Origin: Brevibacillus panacihumi W25
GTDB taxonomy: Bacteria > Bacillota > Bacilli > Brevibacillales > Brevibacillaceae
NCBI RefSeq assembly: GCF_000503775.1
Contig: NZ_KI629782.1
Coordinates: 434,001 to 498,000 of the forward strand
Direction of reading: 5' to 3'
Length of the DNA: 64,000 nucleotides
Shown here piece after piece: positions 52,232-60,028 of this stretch. A program made the translations under genes and the position numbers. Positions within the stretch are counted from its first letter, which is position 1. Each line of letters starts with the position of its first letter. The notes under the pieces were generated by a model that was not told the DNA's origin, made no database searches, and worked only from the letters and a program-made list of their open reading frames with translations.

Positions 52232-53098
52232 ATGGATCAACAAAGCTTGGAGGTTTTTCTCGCAGTCGCCCGCCATGGTTCGATCAATCGCGCAGCCCAA
52301 GCCCTCTTTTTGGCTCAGTCCACCGTCACCCACCGCATTCAGCAATTGGAAAAACAGCTGGGGACGGCTTTGTTTATCCGCAGTTCCTCTGGCGTGGAGC
52401 TCTCTGGTGAGGGAAGAAGATATCTACCAATCGTCGCGGGCATCGTCGAGCAGATGCGGCTATTGACAACACCATCTGAGCAGCGCCAATCCCTTACCAT
52501 CGTCGCCGGCAAGTCATTTATCGCCACGGAGCTGCCGCGGCTGCTAGGAAAATACCATAAAGCTCATCCACAGTTCACCTGTTATGTACGCTCGACGCTT
52601 TATGAGGAGTCACTTTCGGCTCTCCTGAGCGGAACGGCAGACATCGCTTTCTTGGGAAGCGAAATCTACCACCCGCACATCCACCAGGAATTTCTGCCAA
52701 GCGATCGCATCCTTCTGGTTACCGCACCGACACATCCTTGGGCGATGCATTTTCCCGGCTTCCAGAATTGGGGAAACGAACCGATGATCGTTTTTGGCAA
52801 TCACACTGCACCCTTTCGGCAACGCGTAGACCGTTTTTTGGCACAGCAAGGCGTATTCCCGAACATCATCATGGAATTGGACAGCTTCAGCGCCGTGAAA
52901 AAAATGGTGGAGCAGCAATTAGGCATTGCCTTGCTCCCTTCTCGCATCGTCCAGGAGGAAGTTGAATCGAGGCGCCTGTGCGTTCATGATATCGCTGACG
53001 GCTCTTTGACCCGCCCGACTCTTCTGGCTTATTTGCAGCCAAAAAAAGAGGACGACCTGGTTGTGCAGTTCATCCACTGGTTAAAAGCTCATTATTAG
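52232..53098 (+). CDS. LysR family transcriptional regulator
   Basis: A 288-residue regulator. The N-terminal winged helix is SLEVFLAVARHGSINRAAQALFLAQSTVTHRIQQLEKQLGTALFIR. The rest is a two-lobed effector domain (LLSGTADIAFLGSEIYHPHIHQEFL, VKKMVEQQLGIALLPSRIV). It is the only large plus-strand gene here and is divergent from the methyltransferase-VOC-methyltransferase operon, its probable target. The inducer is not known. GGAG lies about 8 bases before the ATG. Confidence 0.92.
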   Translation: MDQQSLEVFLAVARHGSINRAAQALFLAQSTVTHRIQQLEKQLGTALFIRSSSGVELSGEGRRYLPIVAGIVEQMRLLTTPSEQRQSLTIVAGKSFIATELPRLLGKYHKAHPQFTCYVRSTLYEESLSALLSGTADIAFLGSEIYHPHIHQEFLPSDRILLVTAPTHPWAMHFPGFQNWGNEPMIVFGNHTAPFRQRVDRFLAQQGVFPNIIMELDSFSAVKKMVEQQLGIALLPSRIVQEEVESRRLCVHDIADGSLTRPTLLAYLQPKKEDDLVVQFIHWLKAHY

Positions 53099-53121
53099 GG
53101 TTTGTAGATGGTATGGTCGTA

Positions 53122-53691
53122 CTATTTCACTTCATCGTATCCATTGACTACCACGTCCAACCTTCCTGTAGCCGGATCAATTAATAATCCGTGTACCGGA
53201 ATGTCGGATGGTAGGAGGGGGTGATTCTTGATCGTCCGCACGCTTTCCTTCACACTGTCGTCTACACAGTCGAAGCCTTGCAGCCAGCCGTTCAGATCAA
53301 TACCCGAATTTTCGATGACAGACAAAGTCTCTGGTGAAATCCCTTTCTGTGTCATGTTTTTCATCACACGCTTGCCATCGATGACACTCATCCCGCAATC
53401 ATAATGACCGATAACCATGACCTCTGCGGCGTTCAATTCGTAGATCGCCACCATGATACTCCGCATAATAGCGCCAAACGGGTGGGATACGACTGCTCCT
53501 GCGCTTTTTACGTGCTTGATGTCGCCGTTTCGCATGTTCATCGCTTTGGGAAGAAGCTCCTCCAGGCGCGTGTCCATACAAGACAAGACCACCATTCGTT
53601 TATCCGGAAACTTGGTTGTATGGTATTTTTCATATTCTTTGTTCGCAACGAATTCTCGGTTGAATGCAAGAATCTCATCCAAATTACGCAT
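53122..53691 (-). CDS. Beta-carbonic anhydrase family protein (YtiB-like)
   Basis: A 189-residue beta-class carbonic anhydrase homologue. The Cys-x-Asp-x-Arg motif is SCMDTRLEELL and the second zinc ligands are in VIGHYDCGM (His and Cys). Strong overall agreement with B. subtilis YtiB (EYEKYHTTKFPDKRMVVLSCMDTRL). It would hydrate CO2 to bicarbonate. Start ATG 53691, about 11 bases from GAGGAC. It is convergent with the LysR gene, 23 bases apart, and no clear terminator is seen between them. Confidence 0.9.
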   Translation of the reverse strand: MRNLDEILAFNREFVANKEYEKYHTTKFPDKRMVVLSCMDTRLEELLPKAMNMRNGDIKHVKSAGAVVSHPFGAIMRSIMVAIYELNAAEVMVIGHYDCGMSVIDGKRVMKNMTQKGISPETLSVIENSGIDLNGWLQGFDCVDDSVKESVRTIKNHPLLPSDIPVHGLLIDPATGRLDVVVNGYDEVK

Positions 53692-53793
53692 GGTGCACCA
53701 CGTCCTCTCGTCTCGTAGGTTTTTCATTTATTTTACATATTTTCTGCCGAGGATCAACAAGATTAGGCACTTTTAAGAAAAATGTACGGGCTG

Positions 53794-53988
53794 CTACTCT
53801 TTGAACCTAGACGGTTTATCCACGTAGCTTTCCAGCACGTAGCCGCATTGAGTGCAGATGTGGTGGATGATCTGGGATCCCATTGCAAAAAATTTGTTGT
53901 TGGGCAAGACAACTGCGTGTCCTGCTTGTTTTCCTTGGCCAATTTCTTTGCAGCCACATTTGGGGCATTGTTCAGATTGTTTTTCCAT
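53794..53988 (-). CDS. 64-residue zinc-ribbon protein
   Basis: A small protein with two CPxCG-type knuckles: QCPKCGCKEIGQG near the start and HICTQCGYVLESYV near the end. The four cysteines should bind one zinc. GAGG lies about 9 bases from the ATG. Similar short proteins in Bacillus are labelled TFIIIB-like, without a known role. It stands alone between two unrelated genes. Confidence 0.75.
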   Translation of the reverse strand: MEKQSEQCPKCGCKEIGQGKQAGHAVVLPNNKFFAMGSQIIHHICTQCGYVLESYVDKPSRFKE

Positions 53989-54057
53989 GGTTCGGTACCT
54001 CGTTTTTTGAATTCGTGTAAAACAGGTGGGATTGTTAATCTTGAGTTGATCCGCAGC

Positions 54058-54474
54058 CTATACGTCTATTGTACATGATCTTTTTCGAGCAATACCAGAT
54101 CTTGTTTCAGTGCAGCCCGTTTCAACCTGTTCGCCACATAACATTGTTGTTTCATTAGCTGTCTTATAAATCCATATCCCATGAGGATTGATGAACGTAT
54201 CGACAATGAAATATACAATGAATAGAAACAATAACAGATGAGTGATACTGATCCCTAAGAGTAAAGTAGCCTGCCCTTTGAGTTTAGCACGATGTAAAAG
54301 AAAGAAAGTTATTCCAGCCAGTATGAGTGCAATAAGTGGGATAATCCACGTATTTATCAATAAAACAGATCCAAAAGGGGTAATTAGATAAGCAGATAAT
54401 AGTAACGCATAATAATTAGCAATGGAAGCTATCGAGACCAATAACCTTGTAATGAAAGGAGTAAATATTCTCAT
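54058..54474 (-). CDS. Hypothetical four-helix membrane protein
   Basis: A 138-residue protein I do not recognise. It has four hydrophobic segments (about 7-28, 32-52, 62-82 and 84-96) and a hydrophilic end with two cysteines (LCGEQVETGC). ATG 54474 has GGAG 8 bases upstream; ATG 54507, 11 codons earlier, also has a GGGG site, so the start is uncertain. No homologue can be named. It lies directly downstream of the TPR lipoprotein gene (71 bases) and may be cotranscribed with it. Confidence 0.6.
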   Translation of the reverse strand: MRIFTPFITRLLVSIASIANYYALLLSAYLITPFGSVLLINTWIIPLIALILAGITFFLLHRAKLKGQATLLLGISITHLLLFLFIVYFIVDTFINPHGIWIYKTANETTMLCGEQVETGCTETRSGIARKRSCTIDV

Positions 54475-54544
54475 CTGATCTTCTCCGAATTTTAAACAGT
54501 TTTTCATTAGCAAGACCCCTCTCGCGAAAAAAAGCGGGCATGCT

Positions 54545-55312
54545 TTATTTGACTCGAGCTAAACTGGCCATTGCATTTTCATTTGTGGGATCGAGCTCTA
54601 CAGCTTTTTGATACGCCTCCTTCGCTTTCACAAAATCCTTCATAACTTCGTAACAGATGCCGATTACGTTATAGCCGCCCGCCTGCTCCTTTTTTCCTTC
54701 GGTAGATGATACGAATTGTTTTGCTGCAGCTATTGCTTCCTCATACCTGCCCAACGAGGCATATGCTATGGACAGGCCATAATGCGCTTGATAATAGGAA
54801 GCATCGCGTTTTAAGGCTTCATGAAACCACTTGGCCGCCTCGTTTTCATTCCTTCCCTCTATTTTAGTTCCATTTATGTACAACCAGCCAATACTATTTT
54901 GTAGGGCAGGAATCCCTTCCCCGTACTTCTTGTCGGAAAACACCTTCCATTCCCCGTTTTCAGCAACCACTGAGCATTTATAAGAGACACTCTCTTCTTT
55001 ATCCTTGTCAATATCGAGCAGCTTTTCGACTACGTCAAAAACGACCGAATCACTGTTATTATCCGTTTGTATTATCTCAACACCGTTCAACTTGTACAGA
55101 TCTGCATTCAGCCGCATAAACAGCACGAAATCCTCTTTACTCGTTGCCTTCCGATCTGCTTCCGCGAGTATCTCATAAGCTGCGTCATAGTTCGCGTCCA
55201 TTACGTTGTTATAGAATGTCTTTAGCGTCTCTTGCGGATCGCCTTTCGGGGAGCATCCGGCTAATGCGGCAATTAGCGACAGTATGAAAAATAATAGCAC
55301 GACTCGTTTCAA
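54545..55312 (-). CDS. TPR-containing lipoprotein
   Basis: A 255-residue exported lipoprotein. The signal peptide ends in the lipobox AALAGC. Residues about 25-130 resemble a small NTF2/DUF4878-like domain (QETLKTFYNNVMDANYDAAYEILA). The C-terminal part is two to three TPR units (AAKWFHEALKRDASYYQAHYGLSIAYASLGRYEEAI, VKAKEAYQKAVELDPTNENAMASLA). The start is TTG 55312, 8 bases from GGAGG. TPRs suggest a protein-binding role on the outer face of the membrane; the partner is unknown. Confidence 0.82.
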   Translation of the reverse strand: MKRVVLLFFILSLIAALAGCSPKGDPQETLKTFYNNVMDANYDAAYEILAEADRKATSKEDFVLFMRLNADLYKLNGVEIIQTDNNSDSVVFDVVEKLLDIDKDKEESVSYKCSVVAENGEWKVFSDKKYGEGIPALQNSIGWLYINGTKIEGRNENEAAKWFHEALKRDASYYQAHYGLSIAYASLGRYEEAIAAAKQFVSSTEGKKEQAGGYNVIGICYEVMKDFVKAKEAYQKAVELDPTNENAMASLARVK

Positions 55313-55454
55313 GGCACTTCCCTCCATGTTCCGTATTATACCATAGCGATGGTTACATACCTTTTATAAACAGTCACCCCTGAGATTTTGGGGCAACATC
55401 GCCGGAGACTCCCCTGTGGATAGAACATCTAATCCGTTCGATGAGGTCACGCAA

Positions 55455-55492
55455 CGAAAAAAAAAAACGTCACCCGATTCGGGCAACGTTTG
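55455..55492 (-). terminator. Terminator after spo0A
   Basis: AACGT-TG-CCCGAATCGGG-TG-ACGTT followed by about ten T on the minus strand, 58 bases past the spo0A stop. Confidence 0.88.
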
Positions 55493-55550
55493 ATTTCGCA
55501 TGAACATAAATATTAATGATCACCGTTCAAAAACGCAGGAATAACACACT

Positions 55551-56339
55551 TCAGCTTATCTTCGCCTCAATCCGCAGCTTGTCCGCCACCATCGCGATGA
55601 ACTCGCTGTTGGTCGGTTTTGCCTTGGTATTGGAGATGGTGTATCCGAACAGGCTAGAGATGGAGTCCAGATTTCCACGGGACCATGCCACCTCAATGGC
55701 GTGACGGATGGCGCGCTCTACACGGCTTGCGGTGGTGTTGAACTTTTTCGCGATGTCCGGGTACAGCACTTTGGTGATGGAACCGAGCAGCTCCACATCG
55801 TTGTAGACCATGGTGATCGCTTCGCGCAAATACAAATAACCTTTGATGTGCGCCGGAACGCCGATTTCATGGATAATGCTGGTAATGCTCGCATCCAGAT
55901 TTCTTCCTCTGACTGCAAGAGAAGATGACGGTTTGCTTGCGGAGACAAAGGAAGATGCTGGCTTGGAATTGGTGATCTGGCGGATTCGCTGCGCCAAGAC
56001 CTCCATATCGAATGGCTTGAGAATATAGTAGGCCGCACCCAGTTCAACCGCTTTTTTCGTAATCTCTTCTTGGCCAAACGCCGTAAGCATAATGATTTTG
56101 GGTTGCGGACTCAGTCTCATGGCTTGAATCTGCTCAAGGACAGCCAGTCCATCCAGGTGAGGCATAATAATATCCAGGATCAGTACATCTGGGACTCGTT
56201 CTTGAAGTAATTTGACTACCTCATTGCCATTGTAAGCTACACCGATGACATCCATGTCATGCTGGCTGCTCATGTACTCCTCCAACAGGCTTACAAATTC
56301 ACGATTATCATCTGCCAACAACACTTCAATCTTGCTCAA
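55551..56339 (-). CDS. spo0A: Sporulation master response regulator Spo0A
   Basis: A 262-residue response regulator. The receiver has the acidic pair D10-D11, the phosphorylated D56 ([13 protein letters not shown]), T84-type Thr in IMLTAFGQE and Lys in LKPFDM. A variable linker (Ser-rich, about 122-145) leads to the DNA-binding domain, [28 protein letters not shown]...[23 protein letters not shown], almost identical to Bacillus. The TTG start 56339 is 7 bases from GGGGG. Two perfect 0A boxes lie upstream, pointing to autoregulation. spoIVB is upstream, as in all spore formers. Confidence 0.98.
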   Translation of the reverse strand: MSKIEVLLADDNREFVSLLEEYMSSQHDMDVIGVAYNGNEVVKLLQERVPDVLILDIIMPHLDGLAVLEQIQAMRLSPQPKIIMLTAFGQEEITKKAVELGAAYYILKPFDMEVLAQRIRQITNSKPASSFVSASKPSSSLAVRGRNLDASITSIIHEIGVPAHIKGYLYLREAITMVYNDVELLGSITKVLYPDIAKKFNTTASRVERAIRHAIEVAWSRGNLDSISSLFGYTISNTKAKPTNSEFIAMVADKLRIEAKIS

Positions 56340-56442
56340 GGTCGTTCCCCCTAACAAATGAACGGTCTTTTGGAAAGAAGATGACATTCTAAGAAGTTAT
56401 ACATCCGAATGAGTCGATACCATCTTTTCACTCTGAAAAGGA

Positions 56443-56451
56443 TTCGACAAA
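56443..56451 (-). promoter_or_regulatory. 0A box, proximal
   Basis: TTTGTCGAA on the minus strand, a perfect match to the Spo0A-P box core TGTCGAA, 104 bases upstream of spo0A. A weak sigma-H-like pair (GCAGGAAAG ... GTCGAATCC) overlaps it. Confidence 0.75.
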
Positions 56452-56501
56452 CCCTATTCCTTTCCTGCCAATGACGAAAGTTTGAATGATTTACCTGATA
56501 T

Positions 56502-56510
56502 TTCGACAAA
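56502..56510 (-). promoter_or_regulatory. 0A box, distal
   Basis: A second TTTGTCGAA on the minus strand, 59 bases upstream of the first, in the 301-base gap between spoIVB and spo0A. The two sites suggest phosphorylation-dependent autocontrol of spo0A. Confidence 0.7.
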
Positions 56511-56599
56511 GAATCCTGATTCTTGCCAGATCTCGCTTAACCGTTCTTCAAATTTAGACGTTTTCTTCTCCTGTTCGGTTACACTTCAGATGAAAGGCA

Positions 56600-56630
56600 A
56601 AGCCGCCTCGCGGAAGATGCGTGACGGCTT
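56600..56630 (-). terminator. Terminator after spoIVB
   Basis: AAGCCGTCACGC, a 6-base loop, then CGCGAGGCGGCTT on the minus strand (some mismatches), followed by TGCCTTTC. A weak T run makes it a modest terminator. Confidence 0.55.
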
Positions 56631-56640
56631 CGTAATGGTT

Positions 56641-57975
56641 TCATGCTGCCGAATCGGCAGGGGCTTGAGAATTCGGGGTAGGCCGTACATTGATTCCTGC
56701 GTCTTGCAGCATCCATTCGATGTAGCAACCGTAGCCGGACGTAGGATCATTGACGAATACATGGGTTACAGCGCCTACAATTTTTCCTTTTTGGATGATG
56801 GGGCTGCCGCTCATGCCTTGGACAATCCCGCCTGTCTTTTCCAAAAGGCGCTTATCTGTCACCTTGATGATCATTCCTTTTGTTGCGGGGAAATGCTGTT
56901 TGACTACGTTGGCGATTTCAATATCAAATTCTTCTACCTTCTGCCCGTTTACAACCGTCAAGATTTTGGCGGGGCCTTCCTCCACCTGTTCTGCCAATGC
57001 AATCGGCAAGGGCTCATTGTAGTAGCTCCGTTTTGGCTCGTCCTTCATTTTCCCGAAGATGCCAAATTGCGTATTCTTGGTGATATTCCCGAGCACTTCA
57101 CTTTCATTGTAAAAGCGGGCGAACTTCTCGCCAGGATTTCCGCTTTGCCCTTTTTCAATCGATGTCACGCTGGCTTGCACGATTTGGCCATCTCCCACGA
57201 CGATAGCCTGTCCCGTATCTACGTCGGAGATGACATGCCCCAATGCTCCATACGCCTTGGAATTGGGGTCGTAAAACGTGAGGGTCCCCACTCCTGCAGC
57301 AGAATCCCGAATGTAGAGTCCCATCCGGTATTCATCGTCCTTCTGATCCTTGACTGGATGCAGGACGAGCGTTAATTTCTCCTTGCCACGAACCACCAGC
57401 AGCTGCACAGGTGCATTCTTTTTACCTGCTTCGTTGATCAGCTTTTTTACTTCGTTCATGTCGTTGATGTACATGTCGTTGATTTTGACGATCATGTCGC
57501 CAACATGAATGCCAGCCTGCTCTCCCGGTGAAACCTTTACTGTTCCGTTACTGACGAGATGATGTCCCACTACGAGTACTCCCGCCGTTTGCAATTTTAC
57601 CCCGATGGACTGGCCCCCCGGGTAAAGACGCAAATCAGGAAGCACATTTACTTTCACTGACTTCAGCGGAATGTTTCGCCATTTCACCTGCAGGTTGGCT
57701 TCACCTGCACGTCTTGGCTCAACAGACATGGGCTTGCTTAAATCAACGGACACTTCGCGCGCCTCTGTCCCATTCACGTGCAAAATGTCTGGGTTGCTGT
57801 TGACCAAAGTTCCCATTACTGGCATAGAAACACGCAATTGTTCGAGAGACCCTTCCATGATACGCAGCTCGCGAGGGAAGGAGGACAGATCGCGGAACGG
57901 GGTGGAACAGACGACAAGCGCCGTGAAGAGAAGCAGCAAACTTCCCATCCATTTTTTATTCTTCTGTCGGATCAC
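56641..57975 (-). CDS. spoIVB: SpoIVB serine peptidase (forespore signalling)
   Basis: A 444-residue secreted-type serine peptidase (S55). N-terminal signal anchor (about 10-26), then a PDZ domain (PGEQAGIHVGDMIVKINDMYINDMNEVKKLI), then the protease domain with YGALGHVISD (His) and GGIVQGMSGSPIIQKGKIVGAVTHVFV (the GMSGSP nucleophile serine at about 389). It is made in the forespore and triggers pro-sigma-K processing via SpoIVFA/FB. Start GTG 57975, 9 bases from AGGAG. A group II intron separates it from recN. Confidence 0.96.
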   Translation of the reverse strand: MIRQKNKKWMGSLLLLFTALVVCSTPFRDLSSFPRELRIMEGSLEQLRVSMPVMGTLVNSNPDILHVNGTEAREVSVDLSKPMSVEPRRAGEANLQVKWRNIPLKSVKVNVLPDLRLYPGGQSIGVKLQTAGVLVVGHHLVSNGTVKVSPGEQAGIHVGDMIVKINDMYINDMNEVKKLINEAGKKNAPVQLLVVRGKEKLTLVLHPVKDQKDDEYRMGLYIRDSAAGVGTLTFYDPNSKAYGALGHVISDVDTGQAIVVGDGQIVQASVTSIEKGQSGNPGEKFARFYNESEVLGNITKNTQFGIFGKMKDEPKRSYYNEPLPIALAEQVEEGPAKILTVVNGQKVEEFDIEIANVVKQHFPATKGMIIKVTDKRLLEKTGGIVQGMSGSPIIQKGKIVGAVTHVFVNDPTSGYGCYIEWMLQDAGINVRPTPNSQAPADSAA

Positions 57976-58039
57976 CAGCAATCACTCCTACCGTTCCCTA
58001 CCTACACCTACATGAAACACCTCCACCTTGTGTAATTAT

Positions 58040-58068
58040 AATGTTGCCTTGAGCCATGCGGATTATGT
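58040..58068 (-). promoter_or_regulatory. Sigma-F/sigma-G promoter of spoIVB
   Basis: GGCAACATT fits GGNNANANT at all fixed positions; ACATA, 15 bases upstream, fits GYWTA at 4 of 5 except the first base. It lies 65 bases before spoIVB, between the gene and the intron, so the insertion has left it intact. Confidence 0.55.
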
Positions 58069-58109
58069 CAGGAAAATAAGCCTCCTGCACAATCCATTTT
58101 GTAAACAAA

Positions 58110-59995
58110 ATCGAGTAGGAGGGGGTGACTAACCCCCGTCCTCTCACACCACCGTACGTACCGTTCGGTATACGGCGGTTCATTTAGGTATGACGCAAAT
58201 AGGTGTATCTGTCTGACAAACTCTTCAAACCTTGATTACGCCAGTAAGCATTATTCAATGCTCGGTGAAGAATTGGACTACATGCAATTCGCCATTGTTT
58301 CTTTCGTGAATTGCCCCATTCATAGGCTTTTTCCTTGGGAACTCCTAAGGAGATAAGCCTTTTTACTTTTGTTTTCGGGCGCTTCCACTCTTTCCAGAGA
58401 CACATTCGGAGTCTTCTTCGAATCCATTCGTCAAGATGGCTGAACACCGAAGGGGTATCAGCCAAGGCAAAATAGCCACACCAACCTGTAAGGTACTCAT
58501 TGAGATCGTCAATTCTGTATTCCATTGGGAGTGGTTTAGTGCGGGAGGTGATCTCCCGAATCCTCTGTTTTGCTCGCTTCAGACTATCGTTCGCTATTCG
58601 AATCTTGGGCGATTTGTTCACCGTGAAACTGAAACCAAGAAATTTACGATTCCATGGGCGATCAACGGCGCTTTTCTCCATGTTGACTTTTAGCTTGAGC
58701 TTTCTCTCAATGAACGTGGTCACGGAATCCATCACGCGGATTCCTGCCTTCTTTGACTTCACATAGATGTTGCAGTCATCTGCGTAGCGAAGGAATCGAA
58801 GCCCCCGCTTTTCCAGTTCCTTGTCGAGTTCGTGCAACATGATATTGGATAAGAGCGGACTCAACGGGCCACCTTGCGGCACCCCTTGATCGCTTTCAAT
58901 TTCCATACCATTAACCATAATCCCTGATTCGAGATAGCGTCGGATGAGGGTTAGGATAGTTCTGTCTTTGACATGTTTTGCGATAAGCCCCATAAGTTTA
59001 TCGTGGTTTACCTTATCGAAGAACTTCTCAAGATCCATGTCTACGACCCAACGGTATCCTTCCTCGATGTATGTCTGTGCCTTCTTGACTGCGTCATGTC
59101 CCCGTCTTCTTGGACGGAATCCATGACTATGTTCGGAGAACATAGGATCAAATATCGGAGAAAGAACCTGTGCAATTGCTTGTTGGATGAGACGGTCGGT
59201 CACGGTAGGAATGCCTAATAGCCGAACACCACCGTTCAGTTTCGGGATTTCGACTCGTCGGACTGGCGAAGGTACATAGGTTCCATTCTCCAATGACGCT
59301 CGTAGGGAGTCCCAGTTGGATAAGATATGTTGACGTAGGGATTTTACGGACATACCATCCACACCGTGGCTTCCTTTGTTCTTTTCTACTCGCTTTAGTG
59401 CCAACAGGAGGTTTTCCCGTGACAGCAGTTGTCCCATCATAAAACCAGATATCCTTTCGCGTGAACGTTCTTTCTACTTGTGCCACTCTCTATTCCGCCC
59501 TCTTGAAGTCCCCCATGGATTCACCATTTCCTCCTTCAAGTAAGTCCATCCGAATTGTCTGCATCATCATAAAGAGTGAACGCCTAGCGTCCCGTTCTTC
59601 CTAAATGTTCGGCCCTTCCCGTTTCAAGCGTCCTCTACTCCGGTACTATGGCCTCTGCTGACTCCTGACCGTTCAGTTTCTCCTAGCGGAGAAGGTTACC
59701 ATGAGGGCATGGCGTCCCAGTCAGGTCTCCCCGGGTAAGAACGTTGTCTTTCCCTCCATCCACCTGCTTCATTTACTCCCGATAGCCTTTGGCAACATGG
59801 ACTTCGTCTTGTATGGCAGACTCATCCAGCTATCGTTAGCCTCATATGAAGTTCGTGTTCCTCAGGCCGGAGGTTTGCCGCAGACTTCCTTCAGATTCCA
59901 CCTCGCGGTGGACACCCTTGTCGTAAGCTAGTGGCTACTGTTGCCTTCGCCATTCGGGACTTTCACCCTAGAGACAACGCCCATGCCGGGCACAC
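58110..59995 (-). mobile_element. Complete group IIC intron
   Basis: A 1.89-kb intron on the minus strand. The 5-prime end is GTGTGCCCGGCATGGGCG, as in class C introns. Domain IV holds a 418-residue reverse transcriptase. Just past its stop is a domain V-like hairpin (GAACCGCCGTATACCG ... CGGTACGTACGG), then a domain VI hairpin (GGGGGTTAGTCACCCCC) and the end CCTACTCGAT. It sits 7 bases downstream of the recN terminator stem, the usual target for IIC introns, and the host recN and spoIVB reading frames are whole. Exact ends are within a few bases. Confidence 0.9.
58184..59440 (-). CDS. ltrA: Group II intron reverse transcriptase/maturase (class C)
   Basis: A 418-residue intron-encoded protein. 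RT domains run from about 25 to 265, with GVRLLGIPTVTDRLIQQAI, VVDMDLEKFFDKVNHDKLM, GVPQGGPLSPLLSNIMLHELD and the YADD catalytic box at 219-222. The maturase (X, GIIM) domain follows (LNEYLTGWCGYF...), and the protein ends soon after, with no endonuclease domain. This length and lack of endonuclease are typical of class C. It helps splicing and makes cDNA for retrohoming. No frameshift is seen. Confidence 0.95.
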   Translation of the reverse strand: MMGQLLSRENLLLALKRVEKNKGSHGVDGMSVKSLRQHILSNWDSLRASLENGTYVPSPVRRVEIPKLNGGVRLLGIPTVTDRLIQQAIAQVLSPIFDPMFSEHSHGFRPRRRGHDAVKKAQTYIEEGYRWVVDMDLEKFFDKVNHDKLMGLIAKHVKDRTILTLIRRYLESGIMVNGMEIESDQGVPQGGPLSPLLSNIMLHELDKELEKRGLRFLRYADDCNIYVKSKKAGIRVMDSVTTFIERKLKLKVNMEKSAVDRPWNRKFLGFSFTVNKSPKIRIANDSLKRAKQRIREITSRTKPLPMEYRIDDLNEYLTGWCGYFALADTPSVFSHLDEWIRRRLRMCLWKEWKRPKTKVKRLISLGVPKEKAYEWGNSRKKQWRIACSPILHRALNNAYWRNQGLKSLSDRYTYLRHT

Positions 59996-59998
59996 CAC

Positions 59999-60028
59999 AA
60001 AAAAAGACTGCCCTATTGAGCAGTCTTT
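59999..60028 (-). terminator. recN terminator, intron target
   Basis: AAAGACTGC, an 8-base loop, GCAGTCTTT and then four further T. The recN stop codon lies in the loop. The intron begins 7 bases past the stem. Confidence 0.85.

Noticed and set aside
59441-59990. Plus-strand frames in the 5-prime part of the intron (such as 59701-59931)
   Set aside because: This is intron RNA domains I to IV; frames there are chance.
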